Assembly (NCBI GenBank): GCA_026225295.1
Contig: JAMFSN010000393.1
Coordinates: forward strand, 1 to 34,174
From: Frankia alni
GTDB taxonomy: Bacteria; Actinomycetota; Actinomycetes; Frankiales; Frankiaceae
Direction: 5' to 3'
Length of the DNA stretch: 34,174 nt
Below the pieces are notes generated by a model. That model did no database searches and was not told where the DNA came from. It saw only the letters and a program-made list of their open reading frames with translations. The translations under genes and the position numbers were made by a program. Positions 8,015 through 14,355 of the stretch are shown one piece after another (position 1 is the stretch's first letter; every line of letters starts with the position of its first letter).

Positions 8015-9289
8015 GTGGATTCCGCCGACTGGGACCGCCGCTACGCCGGCACCGCTCTGCTGTGGTCGGCCGAGCCGAACCAGTTCGTCGTCGAGCAGGT
8101 CACCCGGATGCGCCCGGGGCGGGTCCTCGATCTGGCCTGCGGCGAAGGTCGCAACTGCGTCTGGCTCGCCACCCACGGTTGGCGGGCGACCGGCGTCGAC
8201 TTCTCCGCCGTCGCGCTGGGGAAGGCCCGGGAACTGGCCCACCGGTTCGAGGCGACCCCGGAGTGGATCGAGGCCGACCTGACCCGGTGGACTCCGGAGT
8301 ACGCCGCCTACGACCTCGTCCTGGCCGCCTACCTGCATCTGGACGCGATCGACCGGCGTTCGGTGCTGCGGGCCGCGAGCGCGGCGCTGGTGCCCGGGGG
8401 CACGCTGCTGGTGCTAGGCCACGACCGGTCGAATCTGGCCACCGGCACGTCCGGCCCGCGCGACCCGGAGGTGCTGCTCGACGCCGACGAACTGCTCGAC
8501 GACCTGGCCGGGGGACCGCCACTGCGGGTCGTGCGGGCCGGCCGCATCACCCGGCGGGTCACCACCAACGGCCGGCCCCAGCACGCGATCGACACCTGCG
8601 TCGTCGGGGTCCGCCCGATGCAGTCGGCCGGAGCCGGGGAACGGGCCGCCGACCTGGCCGCGGCGAGTATCCCGGCGGTGCTGCCCCCCGCCGGGTATCT
8701 GGTGGTGCACCGCTACCCGACCGCGTCGGAACTGCGCCGCCTGCGGACGGCCGCCGGACTGCCCGATCCGGGCCCGCAGGCCACCCAGGACGCGCTCGAC
8801 AACAGCCTGGCCGGGCTGTGTCTGGAGGCCGAAGCGGAGCCGGGCCGGGCGGTGGCCTGCGGCCGGATCGTCGGGGACGGGCGGACGTTCCTGGTGATGG
8901 TCGACATCGCGGTCGACCCGGCCATCGACCCGTCCGACGAGACCGCCGAGTTCCTGTCCGCCCTGCGCGCCCCGGGCAGCGACGAACCGGCCGCCGACGC
9001 CCGGCCCTTCGCGAACGCCACCCGGCCGGTGAACGGCGACCGATCCGCGAACGGCACCCGGCCGGTGAACCGCTCCCGGCCGAACGGGGCCGGCGCGCGT
9101 TCGACCGGCGCGGCCGGCCGCTCGGGCCGATCGAGCCGGTCCGGTCGGAGGGGGGTGGGCATCGTCGCCGTCGTGCTGGCCGAGCTGTCGGCCTGGGCCG
9201 GGGAGCACGCCGACCCGACCGCCTTCGTGGGCGTGGCGACCCGGACCGGCGTCACGCCGGTCGGCGAGTGGATGAACGTCCGGGCGTAG
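8015..9289 (+). CDS. SAM methyltransferase fused to a GNAT acetyltransferase interrupted by a low-complexity insert
   Basis: 424 residues. Residues 1-200 are a class I methyltransferase of the TehB-like type: motif I LDLACGEGRN (38-47), VDFSAVAL (61-68), and LVPGGTLLVLGH. Residues 225-302 match the first half of a GNAT domain (YPTASELRRLRTAAGLP, then ACGRIVGDG and VDIAV). The acetyl-CoA pyrophosphate loop, RRGVGIVAVVLAELSAW, appears only at 378-394, after about 75 residues rich in Asn, Arg, Gly and Ser. The last part, DPTAFVGVATRTGV, resembles the usual GNAT ending. The substrates are unknown. The GTG start at 8015 has a weak GGGG site. Its TAG stop forms part of the -10 box of the next gene. 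Confidence 0.82.
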   Translation: MDSADWDRRYAGTALLWSAEPNQFVVEQVTRMRPGRVLDLACGEGRNCVWLATHGWRATGVDFSAVALGKARELAHRFEATPEWIEADLTRWTPEYAAYDLVLAAYLHLDAIDRRSVLRAASAALVPGGTLLVLGHDRSNLATGTSGPRDPEVLLDADELLDDLAGGPPLRVVRAGRITRRVTTNGRPQHAIDTCVVGVRPMQSAGAGERAADLAAASIPAVLPPAGYLVVHRYPTASELRRLRTAAGLPDPGPQATQDALDNSLAGLCLEAEAEPGRAVACGRIVGDGRTFLVMVDIAVDPAIDPSDETAEFLSALRAPGSDEPAADARPFANATRPVNGDRSANGTRPVNRSRPNGAGARSTGAAGRSGRSSRSGRRGVGIVAVVLAELSAWAGEHADPTAFVGVATRTGVTPVGEWMNVRA

Positions 9290-9292
9290 GGT
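9287..9292 (+). promoter_or_regulatory. Candidate -10 box of a leaderless bcp transcript
   Basis: TAGGGT lies 7 bases before the ATG at 9300 and its first three bases are the stop codon of the preceding gene. No ribosome binding site is present. Confidence 0.45.
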
Positions 9293-9299
9293 CGGGCGC

Positions 9300-9791
9300 A
9301 TGACCGAGAACGACAGCCCCGCCCGTCTCAGCCCCGGCGACCCGGCCCCCGATTTCACCCTCCCGGACGCGGACGGCCACGAGGTTTCGCTGTCGTCCTT
9401 CAAGGGTCGACGGGTCGTCGTGTACTTCTACCCGGCCGCCTCGACGCCCGGCTGCACGAAGCAGGCCTGCGACTTCCGCGACAATCTGGCGCTGCTGAAC
9501 GAGGCCGGTATCGACGTGCTGGGGATCTCCCCCGACAAGCCGGCCAAGCTGGTCAAGTTCCGCGACGCCCAGGGCCTGACCTTCCCGCTGCTGTCCGACC
9601 CGGAGCGTACGGTACTGGCCGCCTACTCGACCTACGGCGAGAAGACGATGTACGGCAAGAAGACGATGGGCGTGATCCGCTCGACGTTCGTGATCGGCGC
9701 CGACGGCACCATCGAGAAGGCGCTCTACAACGTCAAGGCGACCGGGCACGTCGCCAAGGTCATCCGCGACCTGGGCCTCGCCACCGTCTGA
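9300..9791 (+). CDS. bcp: Thioredoxin-dependent thiol peroxidase (BCP/PrxQ peroxiredoxin)
   Basis: 163 residues. The active site ASTPGCTKQACDFRD holds the peroxidatic Cys and, five residues later, the resolving Cys, the pattern of the BCP/PrxQ subgroup. DPAPDFTLPDADG is the usual N-terminal strand region. It reduces hydrogen and organic peroxides with thioredoxin. A third peroxide-removing enzyme in this part of the window fits a redox-defence neighbourhood with gpx and katA, although it is on the opposite strand and separately transcribed. Confidence 0.96.
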   Translation: MTENDSPARLSPGDPAPDFTLPDADGHEVSLSSFKGRRVVVYFYPAASTPGCTKQACDFRDNLALLNEAGIDVLGISPDKPAKLVKFRDAQGLTFPLLSDPERTVLAAYSTYGEKTMYGKKTMGVIRSTFVIGADGTIEKALYNVKATGHVAKVIRDLGLATV

Positions 9792-9848
9792 GTTGCGGCG
9801 GGTGGCGGCGGCCGGGCGCGACCAGGCCGGGTAGCAGCCGCCGCCCGC

Positions 9849-9854
9849 TACCCT
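9849..9854 (+). promoter_or_regulatory. Candidate -10 box of tRNA-Leu
   Basis: TACCCT lies 9 bases before the first base of the tRNA. It sits in the right arm of a 7-bp inverted repeat (9829-9835 with 9847-9853), which may also act as the bcp terminator. Confidence 0.45.
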
Positions 9855-9863
9855 GGACGTCAC

Positions 9864-9945
9864 GCGGGAGTGGCGGAATGGCAGACGCAGCAGACTTAGG
9901 ATCTGCCGCCCGATGGGCGTGGGGGTTCAAGTCCCCCCTCCCGCA
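9864..9945 (+). tRNA. tRNA-Leu, anticodon UAG
   Basis: 82 bases fold as a class II tRNA. The acceptor stem is GCGGGAG with CTCCCGC; the anticodon stem is GCAGA (9890-9894) with TCTGC (9902-9906). The anticodon TAG is at 9897-9899 in loop CTTAGGA, followed by a short variable arm and the T arm GGGGG-TTCAAGT-CCCCC. Discriminator A is at 9945; the CCA end is not encoded. It reads CUA, a rare codon in this GC-rich genome. An accessory region begins directly after it. Confidence 0.97.
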
Positions 9946-10096
9946 CACATATCTTATTTACCTGCGAGATTGGCCCGTTTCACCAGGCCAGAGGGTGCCT
10001 ACTGGGCCCAGAGCGGTGCCCGACCCGTTCCCCACCGTTCCCCGTCATTCCCCACCCCTCCCCGGTAGCTGATCGACTATCTCGACAGCCCGTACG
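9946..10096. other. Non-coding stretch after tRNA-Leu
   Basis: No gene is supported. The sequence starts AT-richer (ATATCTTATTTA) and then becomes a C-rich run with repeated TTCCCC units (10026-10065). A short open plus-strand frame at about 10069-10158, ending LAREAMVEHLAVLERL, reads like the tail of a lost protein but overlaps the minus-strand candidate gene and is not called. Confidence 0.5.
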
Positions 10097-10432
10097 TCAA
10101 CAACCGGTTGGCGAGGGAAGCGATGGTCGAGCATCTTGCGGTCCTGGAGCGGCTGTGAGCCTGGGCCGGTCGAGGCGGAGCGTCACCGTCTGACCGACGA
10201 CGCGGCCGACGACCCGCGCCGGGCAGCGGCGGCCGTCCTGGTCACCCGCGGTCAGCTCAGCGCCGGCCGTGGGGTCGACGCCGTCCGCGAGGGCACTCTC
10301 GGGAACGGTGAGATGGCCACCCCTGGTCACGGCGGCGAAGTCGACCGTGACCTCGGCAGGTCGGTCCGGTGCCCGGTCTGGCCGGCGCGCGAGAAAGAGC
10401 GCTTCGGCGATCCGGGGTTCACGGTCGAACAC
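10097..10432 (-). CDS. Small uncharacterised protein, candidate gene
   Basis: 111 residues, no family recognised. The sequence reads like a folded protein: VFDREPRIAEALFLARR, then VTVDFAAVTRGGHLTVPESAL, and ARVVGRVVGQTVTLRLD. The strand-turn-strand character is compatible with a small beta-rich domain. The GTG start at 10432 has GGAG 5 bases upstream. The frame stays open to 10477 upstream, where a strong hairpin begins. The C-terminal 25 residues are Pro-rich and may be read-through past an earlier truncation point. Confidence 0.45.
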   Translation of the reverse strand: MFDREPRIAEALFLARRPDRAPDRPAEVTVDFAAVTRGGHLTVPESALADGVDPTAGAELTAGDQDGRRCPARVVGRVVGQTVTLRLDRPRLTAAPGPQDARPSLPSPTGC

Positions 10433-10457
10433 GTGTACTCCGTTAGGAAACGGCAAC

Positions 10458-10509
10458 GGCCCCCGGGATCCCCCCATCGGTGCTGGGAATGGGGGAGAAA
10501 CCGGGGGCC
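10458..10509 (-). terminator. Two-part GC-rich hairpin terminating the DUF397 operon
   Basis: Outer arms GGCCCCCGG (10458-10466) and its complement (10501-10509) pair over 9 bp. Inner arms CCCCCAT (10471-10477) and ATGGGGG (10489-10495) pair over 7 bp. The element begins 15 bases after the stop of the 65-residue minus-strand gene. No T-run follows. Confidence 0.6.
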
Positions 10510-10524
10510 GCGCGGTGGCATGGG

Positions 10525-10722
10525 TCAGCTGCTCGCCGAGGTCGTCCTGGCCGGCGTGGCAAAGACCAGGTCGAGTGGCACAACCGCGAACGGCACGGTG
10601 ATGTGCTCCTCGGCGTGGTCGTCCGCTTGCCGAGCCGAGTCGAACGGAGCGATGACCCTCACGGGCTGGTCGGTGTCATCCGTCTCGACGATGGCGAACT
10701 GGCCGCCGGGTCCTGCGGTCAC
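10525..10722 (-). CDS. Small protein coupled to DUF397, paralogue of the protein at 11221
   Basis: 65 residues. The GTG start overlaps the stop codon of the DUF397 gene (GTGA, 4 bases), so translation is coupled. The order FAIVETDD...VRVIAPFDSARQADDHAEEH...AVVPLDLV resembles FGIIRYDG...VVVAFPSAPEADQHAKDE...QVVPLAFI in the protein encoded at 11221-11532. The two therefore seem to be diverged copies of one unnamed small family. The function is unknown. Location beside DUF397 and XRE suggests a role with that regulator pair. Confidence 0.65.
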   Translation of the reverse strand: MTAGPGGQFAIVETDDTDQPVRVIAPFDSARQADDHAEEHITVPFAVVPLDLVFATPARTTSASS

Positions 10723-10961
10723 GGCCGGGTGAACTCCCCAGCGGCGGCACCCAGGCGGAATGCGTCCCACTCCGCGTGGGAGAACGAAAGGAACGGGCCG
10801 GCGGGCTGCTTGGAGTCGCGCAGGACCACCCCTTCGACGCCGTGGGCGACCTGCACACACATTCCGCCTGCTCCGTTGGAGTAGCTGGACGTGAGCCAGG
10901 TCGCCGTGACGGGGTTGAAGGCGGCCAGGTTGGGCTTCACATTGGTGTCGATCTGCTGCAT
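10719..10961 (-). CDS. DUF397 domain protein
   Basis: 80 residues with the DUF397 signature: TATWLTSSYSNGAGGMCVQVAH, VVLRDSKQPAGPFLSFSHAEWDAFRLGAAAGEF. These proteins usually lie next to actinomycete XRE regulators and are thought to act as their small partners, in toxin-antitoxin-like or differentiation-control pairs (Streptomyces BldB/WhiJ-associated genes are the known context). The XRE gene here is about 700 bases away and divergent. ATG 10961 has GGAAGGA upstream. It is coupled to the 65-residue gene downstream. Confidence 0.93.
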   Translation of the reverse strand: MQQIDTNVKPNLAAFNPVTATWLTSSYSNGAGGMCVQVAHGVEGVVLRDSKQPAGPFLSFSHAEWDAFRLGAAAGEFTRP

Positions 10962-11220
10962 GGTGCTGTCCTTCCAATCGCGGGGATGGTTCCTGTCTCC
11001 CCGGGGCAGGGCCCGGGGGGGTGTGGCCAGCCCCAGGCCGCGAATCCTCGGCCCCGCTCCATCCCCGTAATCGCGAGGCGGCTTGTGCGGGCGGTTTCGC
11101 GGTCGGGGCTGCGTCCGGGTTGCGCCCGCCCTCGGGCCTGACGCCGTCGGCGGTGACGGGGGCCGTGGGGCGGGCGCAGCTTGCGTGCCGGACGGTTCCA
11201 ACCGAACCGTCCGGCCTGTC

Positions 11221-11532
11221 TCATGACGTCGGGCCGTGCCGGGGCGGGTCTTCCGCGATGAACGCGAGCGGCACGACCTGGTAGTCGCCGAAGCCTTCGT
11301 CTTTGGCGTGCTGGTCAGCCTCTGGTGCGGACGGGAACGCGACGACGACCTCCGCGGCGGCCCGGCCGGGGCCGTCATATCGGATGATCCCGAACAGCCG
11401 GGCGGGCGGTTCCGCCTCACGCCGGCCAGGCAATACGCATGCGGCCGGTCTCACCCGACGCCCGCCGTCGAGACGCCGTTCGCGCTGTTCGGGTCGGACG
11501 ACCACAACAAAACCCCCGTCATTTCGCGGCAT
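11221..11532 (-). CDS. Small protein related to the DUF397-coupled protein
   Basis: 103 residues. The second half (LFGIIRYDGPGRAAAEVVV, AFPSAPEADQHAKDEGFGDY, QVVPLAFIAEDPP) resembles the small protein at 10525-10722. The first 40 residues are Arg-rich and have weak coding character, so the true start may lie further in. The ATG at 11532 has no clear ribosome binding site. It is divergent from the XRE gene across a 127-base region with two inverted repeats. Confidence 0.55.
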   Translation of the reverse strand: MPRNDGGFVVVVRPEQRERRLDGGRRVRPAACVLPGRREAEPPARLFGIIRYDGPGRAAAEVVVAFPSAPEADQHAKDEGFGDYQVVPLAFIAEDPPRHGPTS

Positions 11533-11565
11533 ACGCTTGCCGGTCGGCTACCGTTTCTGGAACGT

Positions 11566-11584
11566 TTCCGATCTCATATCGGAA
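11566..11584. promoter_or_regulatory. Inverted repeat, candidate operator upstream of the XRE gene
   Basis: TTCCGAT and ATCGGAA (7-bp arms) are separated by CTCAT. It is one of two inverted repeats in the short divergent region. Confidence 0.45.
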
Positions 11585-11602
11585 GTGATCTGACGGCCAG
11601 GG

Positions 11603-11618
11603 GACTACCCGGGTAGTC
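11603..11618. promoter_or_regulatory. 16-bp perfect palindrome, candidate operator of the XRE gene
   Basis: GACTACCCGGGTAGTC is a perfect palindrome. It ends 4 bases before TTGACA (11622-11627), a possible -35 box, and 42 bases before the XRE start at 11660. The position fits self-regulation by the XRE protein. No clear -10 box is seen. Confidence 0.5.
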
Positions 11619-11659
11619 AGGTTGACAGACGCAGTCATCCCCCACAGTCAGGAGACGCC

Positions 11660-12937
11660 GTGCAAGATGGTCTTGCGCAACTCGGCTCCGACGTGCGGAA
11701 ACGTCGAAACGAACTAGGGCTTTCGCAGGAGCAGCTAGCCAGAAAGGCCCACGTGGGGGAGACCTACATCTCCCATATTGAGAAGGGGCGCCGCCTGCCG
11801 ACGGACGAGGTCGGGAGGGGGCTGGACCGGGCACTGAGCACGGGGCAGCGCTTTGTAACAGCTATACGATTGGAGCGTCGAGCGCGACAGCTCCGCAAGA
11901 TCGACGATGCCGGCCCGGCAGACGTCCACAACGGGGGGGTGGAAGAAACGGACCGCCGCGATCTTTTGAAGATCGGCGCGATGGCCGCCGCCGGGGCGGT
12001 GCAACGGATCGCCCGCGCCGACCCGGACCCGCTGACCCTCGATGTCCTCGAGGCCGACGTCCAGCAGGTCGCCGCCGACTACCGCACCACCGACCACGAC
12101 GTCCTCATCCCGGAAATCATGGGCATGTGGGAGCAGGTCGAGGCGATCCTCGAAACCCGCGTCTCGGGGCAGGTCCGTAAACGGCTGACGCTGGTCGCCG
12201 GCCAGTCCGCGTTTTACCTCGGGACGTTGGCGTTCGACACCGGCCGGAACTCCGAAGCCCGCACTTACCTTGCTCTCGCGAATCAGCACGCGGTCGACGT
12301 CGGCGACCCCCTGTTGCTGGGGTCTGTGGCGACCATGCGGTCCTCCGTGGCGTACTTCGCAGGGGCACACACCACCGCGGCCGACGTCGCCTCTCAGGCG
12401 ATCCCACACGCCCACCCATTCACCCTGCCGATCCTCGCCGGCTGCCACGCCCGGGCCGCCGCCGTCGCCGGCCGCCCCGACGACGCCCGCCGGGCCCTCG
12501 ACCTGCTGCAAAACCACGTATGGACCGGAACCGGTGTCCTGCCCGGCCCGAACCCCGGCGACCCTGCGTTCGCGCACGGATTCCTCGCCGTGACCTTCGC
12601 CCACCTCGGCGACGGCGAACAGGCCGAGGAACACGCGCTGCACGGCCTCCAGTTGGAGCACCCGGACCATTTCGTGCAGGTTTCGGGGAAACTCCACGCC
12701 CTGGCCCGGACCTACCTTTACCGCCCGCGTCCGGAGCCAGAAGCCGCCGCCGCCGCCGCGTCCCGCGCCCTCACGATCGTGAGCGACCATCCGACGGCGA
12801 CGGTGGTCCAGCGCGTAGGCGAAACGCACCGCGAGATGGCGGCCCGGTGGCCGGACCTGGCCGCGGTGCGGGAACTCGGCGGACAACTGCGGGAATTGCC
12901 CCCGCCGCCTGCCCCGCGTGGTGCTATCGGGGCGTAG
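11660..12937 (+). CDS. XRE-family regulator with N-terminal HTH and TPR-like C-terminal domain
   Basis: 425 residues. The HTH_31/XRE domain covers about residues 8-65 (VRKRRNELGLSQEQLARKAHVGE, then YISHIEKGRRLP). A linker contains DRRDLLKIGAMAAAGAV, which is typical of the actinomycete XRE regulators with a tetratricopeptide-like helical C-terminal half (residues 130-410: ALEA-, EARTYLALANQHA-, AEEHALHGLQLEHPD-type helix pairs). The GTG start at 11660 has AGGAGA upstream. The DUF397 gene nearby is the usual partner. The ligand is unknown. Confidence 0.93.
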   Translation: MQDGLAQLGSDVRKRRNELGLSQEQLARKAHVGETYISHIEKGRRLPTDEVGRGLDRALSTGQRFVTAIRLERRARQLRKIDDAGPADVHNGGVEETDRRDLLKIGAMAAAGAVQRIARADPDPLTLDVLEADVQQVAADYRTTDHDVLIPEIMGMWEQVEAILETRVSGQVRKRLTLVAGQSAFYLGTLAFDTGRNSEARTYLALANQHAVDVGDPLLLGSVATMRSSVAYFAGAHTTAADVASQAIPHAHPFTLPILAGCHARAAAVAGRPDDARRALDLLQNHVWTGTGVLPGPNPGDPAFAHGFLAVTFAHLGDGEQAEEHALHGLQLEHPDHFVQVSGKLHALARTYLYRPRPEPEAAAAAASRALTIVSDHPTATVVQRVGETHREMAARWPDLAAVRELGGQLRELPPPPAPRGAIGA

Positions 12938-12977
12938 CCCGCCGCGATCGGAACGCCTGAGGATGGTGGGTTGGGCG

Positions 12978-13008
12978 GTGGAGCGGCCATCGTACGGCCG
13001 CTCCACCA
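12978..13008 (+). terminator. 12-bp perfect hairpin after the XRE gene
   Basis: GGTGGAGCGGCC (12978-12989) and its complement (12997-13008) flank a 7-base loop, 40 bases after the XRE stop codon. No T-run follows. Confidence 0.6.
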
Positions 13009-13106
13009 GGGGCTTGACGCCACCCGCTGGAGGCGTACCGAAGGCCCCGCGTGCGATTCGATGTGAACCCATCGAGCCTGATGATCCGCACACGGTGTTG
13101 AGGTTC

Positions 13107-13505
13107 CCAGGGGGCAAGCGCCGCATCGGCGCCGAACAGCCCCCATCGTCGCCGCCTTTGCAGTGCGACGCGGCCGGCGGCGAGATGGCCCCAACCCGGG
13201 AGGCAACGAGGATGGCCCGTTTCCGAGCCTGAGGGACGCCGTAAATCCGCCGCGTTCGCATCGCCGGACCACACCGAATAGCCGCGCTCGCGCAGGCGTT
13301 GCGCGATTTCCCGCCACAAAGGCAGAACCGCCGGAACCTGCTCTAGAGCGGCCCAAGCCGGAATACTTTCAGCGATGAGGCGGGCCGTGTGGACGACAAG
13401 CGAGGCGTTGCGGATCTGCCGCCACGCCTCGGCTGACCGCACGGCACGTGGCAGCCGCGAGACGCCCGGCGCGATCCGAAGGTGATCGGTGAGCACCCGA
13501 TCCAT
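13107..13505 (-). pseudogene. Remnant of a DNA cytosine-5 methyltransferase with two opposite frameshifts
   Basis: Reading from 13505, one frame gives ALEQVPAVLPLWREIAQRL and then GYSVWSGDANAAD; ALEQVP is the motif IV (ENV-like) region. At 13243-13245 an extra T in TTT shifts the frame, and the neighbouring frame gives YGVPQARKRAILVASRV (motif VIII, QxRxR) and SHCKGGDDG. At 13140-13144 one missing G shifts back to GLFGADAALAPW. The catalytic PPC motif and the target-recognition and final motifs are absent, so it is truncated at both ends. The two indels are both in single-base runs and cancel; they could be sequencing errors or real decay. Confidence 0.75.
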
Positions 13506-14071
13506 CGCGGACGTAGCTGTTGCCGTTCGGCGCCTCGCGCAGCGCGGCGGAGACCTGTTCCATCAGGACGCCGGCCCAGAATGCGTCATCGTCGTACGGG
13601 CCGCCGCCGCTGCGCATCGCGATCAGCGGGTAGGCGGGCGAGTGATCGGCGCCCTCGGCGCTGGGTGGTATCACGGACAGCGGCAGACGCCCGTTGATGA
13701 GGCCGGAGCGGGATTGAAGCCCCCCTCCCCCACCCCTGGTCGAGGCTCCGGTGCTGTCGGACGAGCGTGGATGAGCACGGCTGGCCCGCGAGCGCGCCGG
13801 CAACGGCGCGGATGACCGCGTCGGTCGGGCCGGCGCGACAAGCGCCCGTCGGCTCCGGGTCCGAGTGCGGCTGACGGCGACGGTCCGTGCGCGCCTACGA
13901 GGGCCGTGGGGCGGCAGGACGCCGTCCCGTCGCTGCCCGTCCAGCAACCCGATAGCCGCTCGGCGTGTCTCGTCGAACACTGTGACAGACCTGCGCCGGA
14001 CGTATAGCCTCCCGGTGTTCCCGATCTTGGGCCGACGGTCGTGCACTCAGCGTCAGGAGGCGACGTCTCGT
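13506..14071. other. Degenerate accessory DNA without a confident gene
   Basis: No intact gene is recognised. On the minus strand at about 13501-13698 one frame has protein-like content (AYPLIAMRSGGGPYDDDAFW, then AGVLMEQVSAALREAPNG), perhaps the remnant of another gene upstream of the methyltransferase. It runs into Arg-rich, shadow-like sequence on both sides. C-rich sequence at 13718-13734 loosely resembles the 3' end of the tRNA-Leu gene. Confidence 0.4.
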
Positions 14072-14263
14072 GTGTCCGCACCCGCCGCTCCGGCCCGCCG
14101 AGCCGTCGGCACCGCCCGCATGGGCGACAACGACCAGGTCACCGCGGTCTCCGCGATGGCCGGTGGCCAGAGTCTCGTGATCACCCCCGAAGGGGCCCCG
14201 AACGGCCACGGGCCCGGCCGGGAGCGGTCCGGACCCCCGGCGCGGGACCCGGGGCACCTTTGA
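14072..14263 (+). CDS. Possible small protein, weak candidate
   Basis: 63 residues from a GTG that follows a strong AGGAGG at 14055-14060 (11-base spacing). The middle reads MGDNDQVTAVSAMAGGQSLV, then VITPEGAPNGHGPGRER. No family is recognised. The ends are Ala/Arg/Pro-rich. An overlapping start two bases earlier in another frame gives only 37 residues. The strong ribosome binding site is the main support. Confidence 0.28.
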   Translation: MSAPAAPARRAVGTARMGDNDQVTAVSAMAGGQSLVITPEGAPNGHGPGRERSGPPARDPGHL

Positions 14264-14302
14264 GCTCCAGCGCGCCAGCATCTTTTGCACCAAATCGATA
14301 AT

Positions 14303-14316
14303 ATTTGTAGACAAAT
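14303..14316. promoter_or_regulatory. AT-rich palindrome upstream of the acyltransferase, candidate operator
   Basis: ATTTGT-AG-ACAAAT has 6-bp perfect arms. It directly follows GATAAT (14297-14302), a good -10-like hexamer and one of the most AT-rich spots in the window. It is 40 bases before the ATG at 14356. A repressor bound here would cover the transcription start. Confidence 0.5.
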
Positions 14317-14355
14317 GTCCGGCGTCAGTCTCGAACGGGCTTGCGGAGGACCGCC

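Noticed and set aside
10069-10158. Plus-strand peptide ending LAREAMVEHLAVLERL
   Set aside because: It has protein-like content but no start or ribosome binding site, a stop codon immediately upstream, and an overlapping better-supported minus-strand candidate.
11735-13261. 508-codon minus-strand frame beginning with YGVPQARKR
   Set aside because: Only the first part is methyltransferase remnant. Most of the frame is antisense to the XRE regulator.
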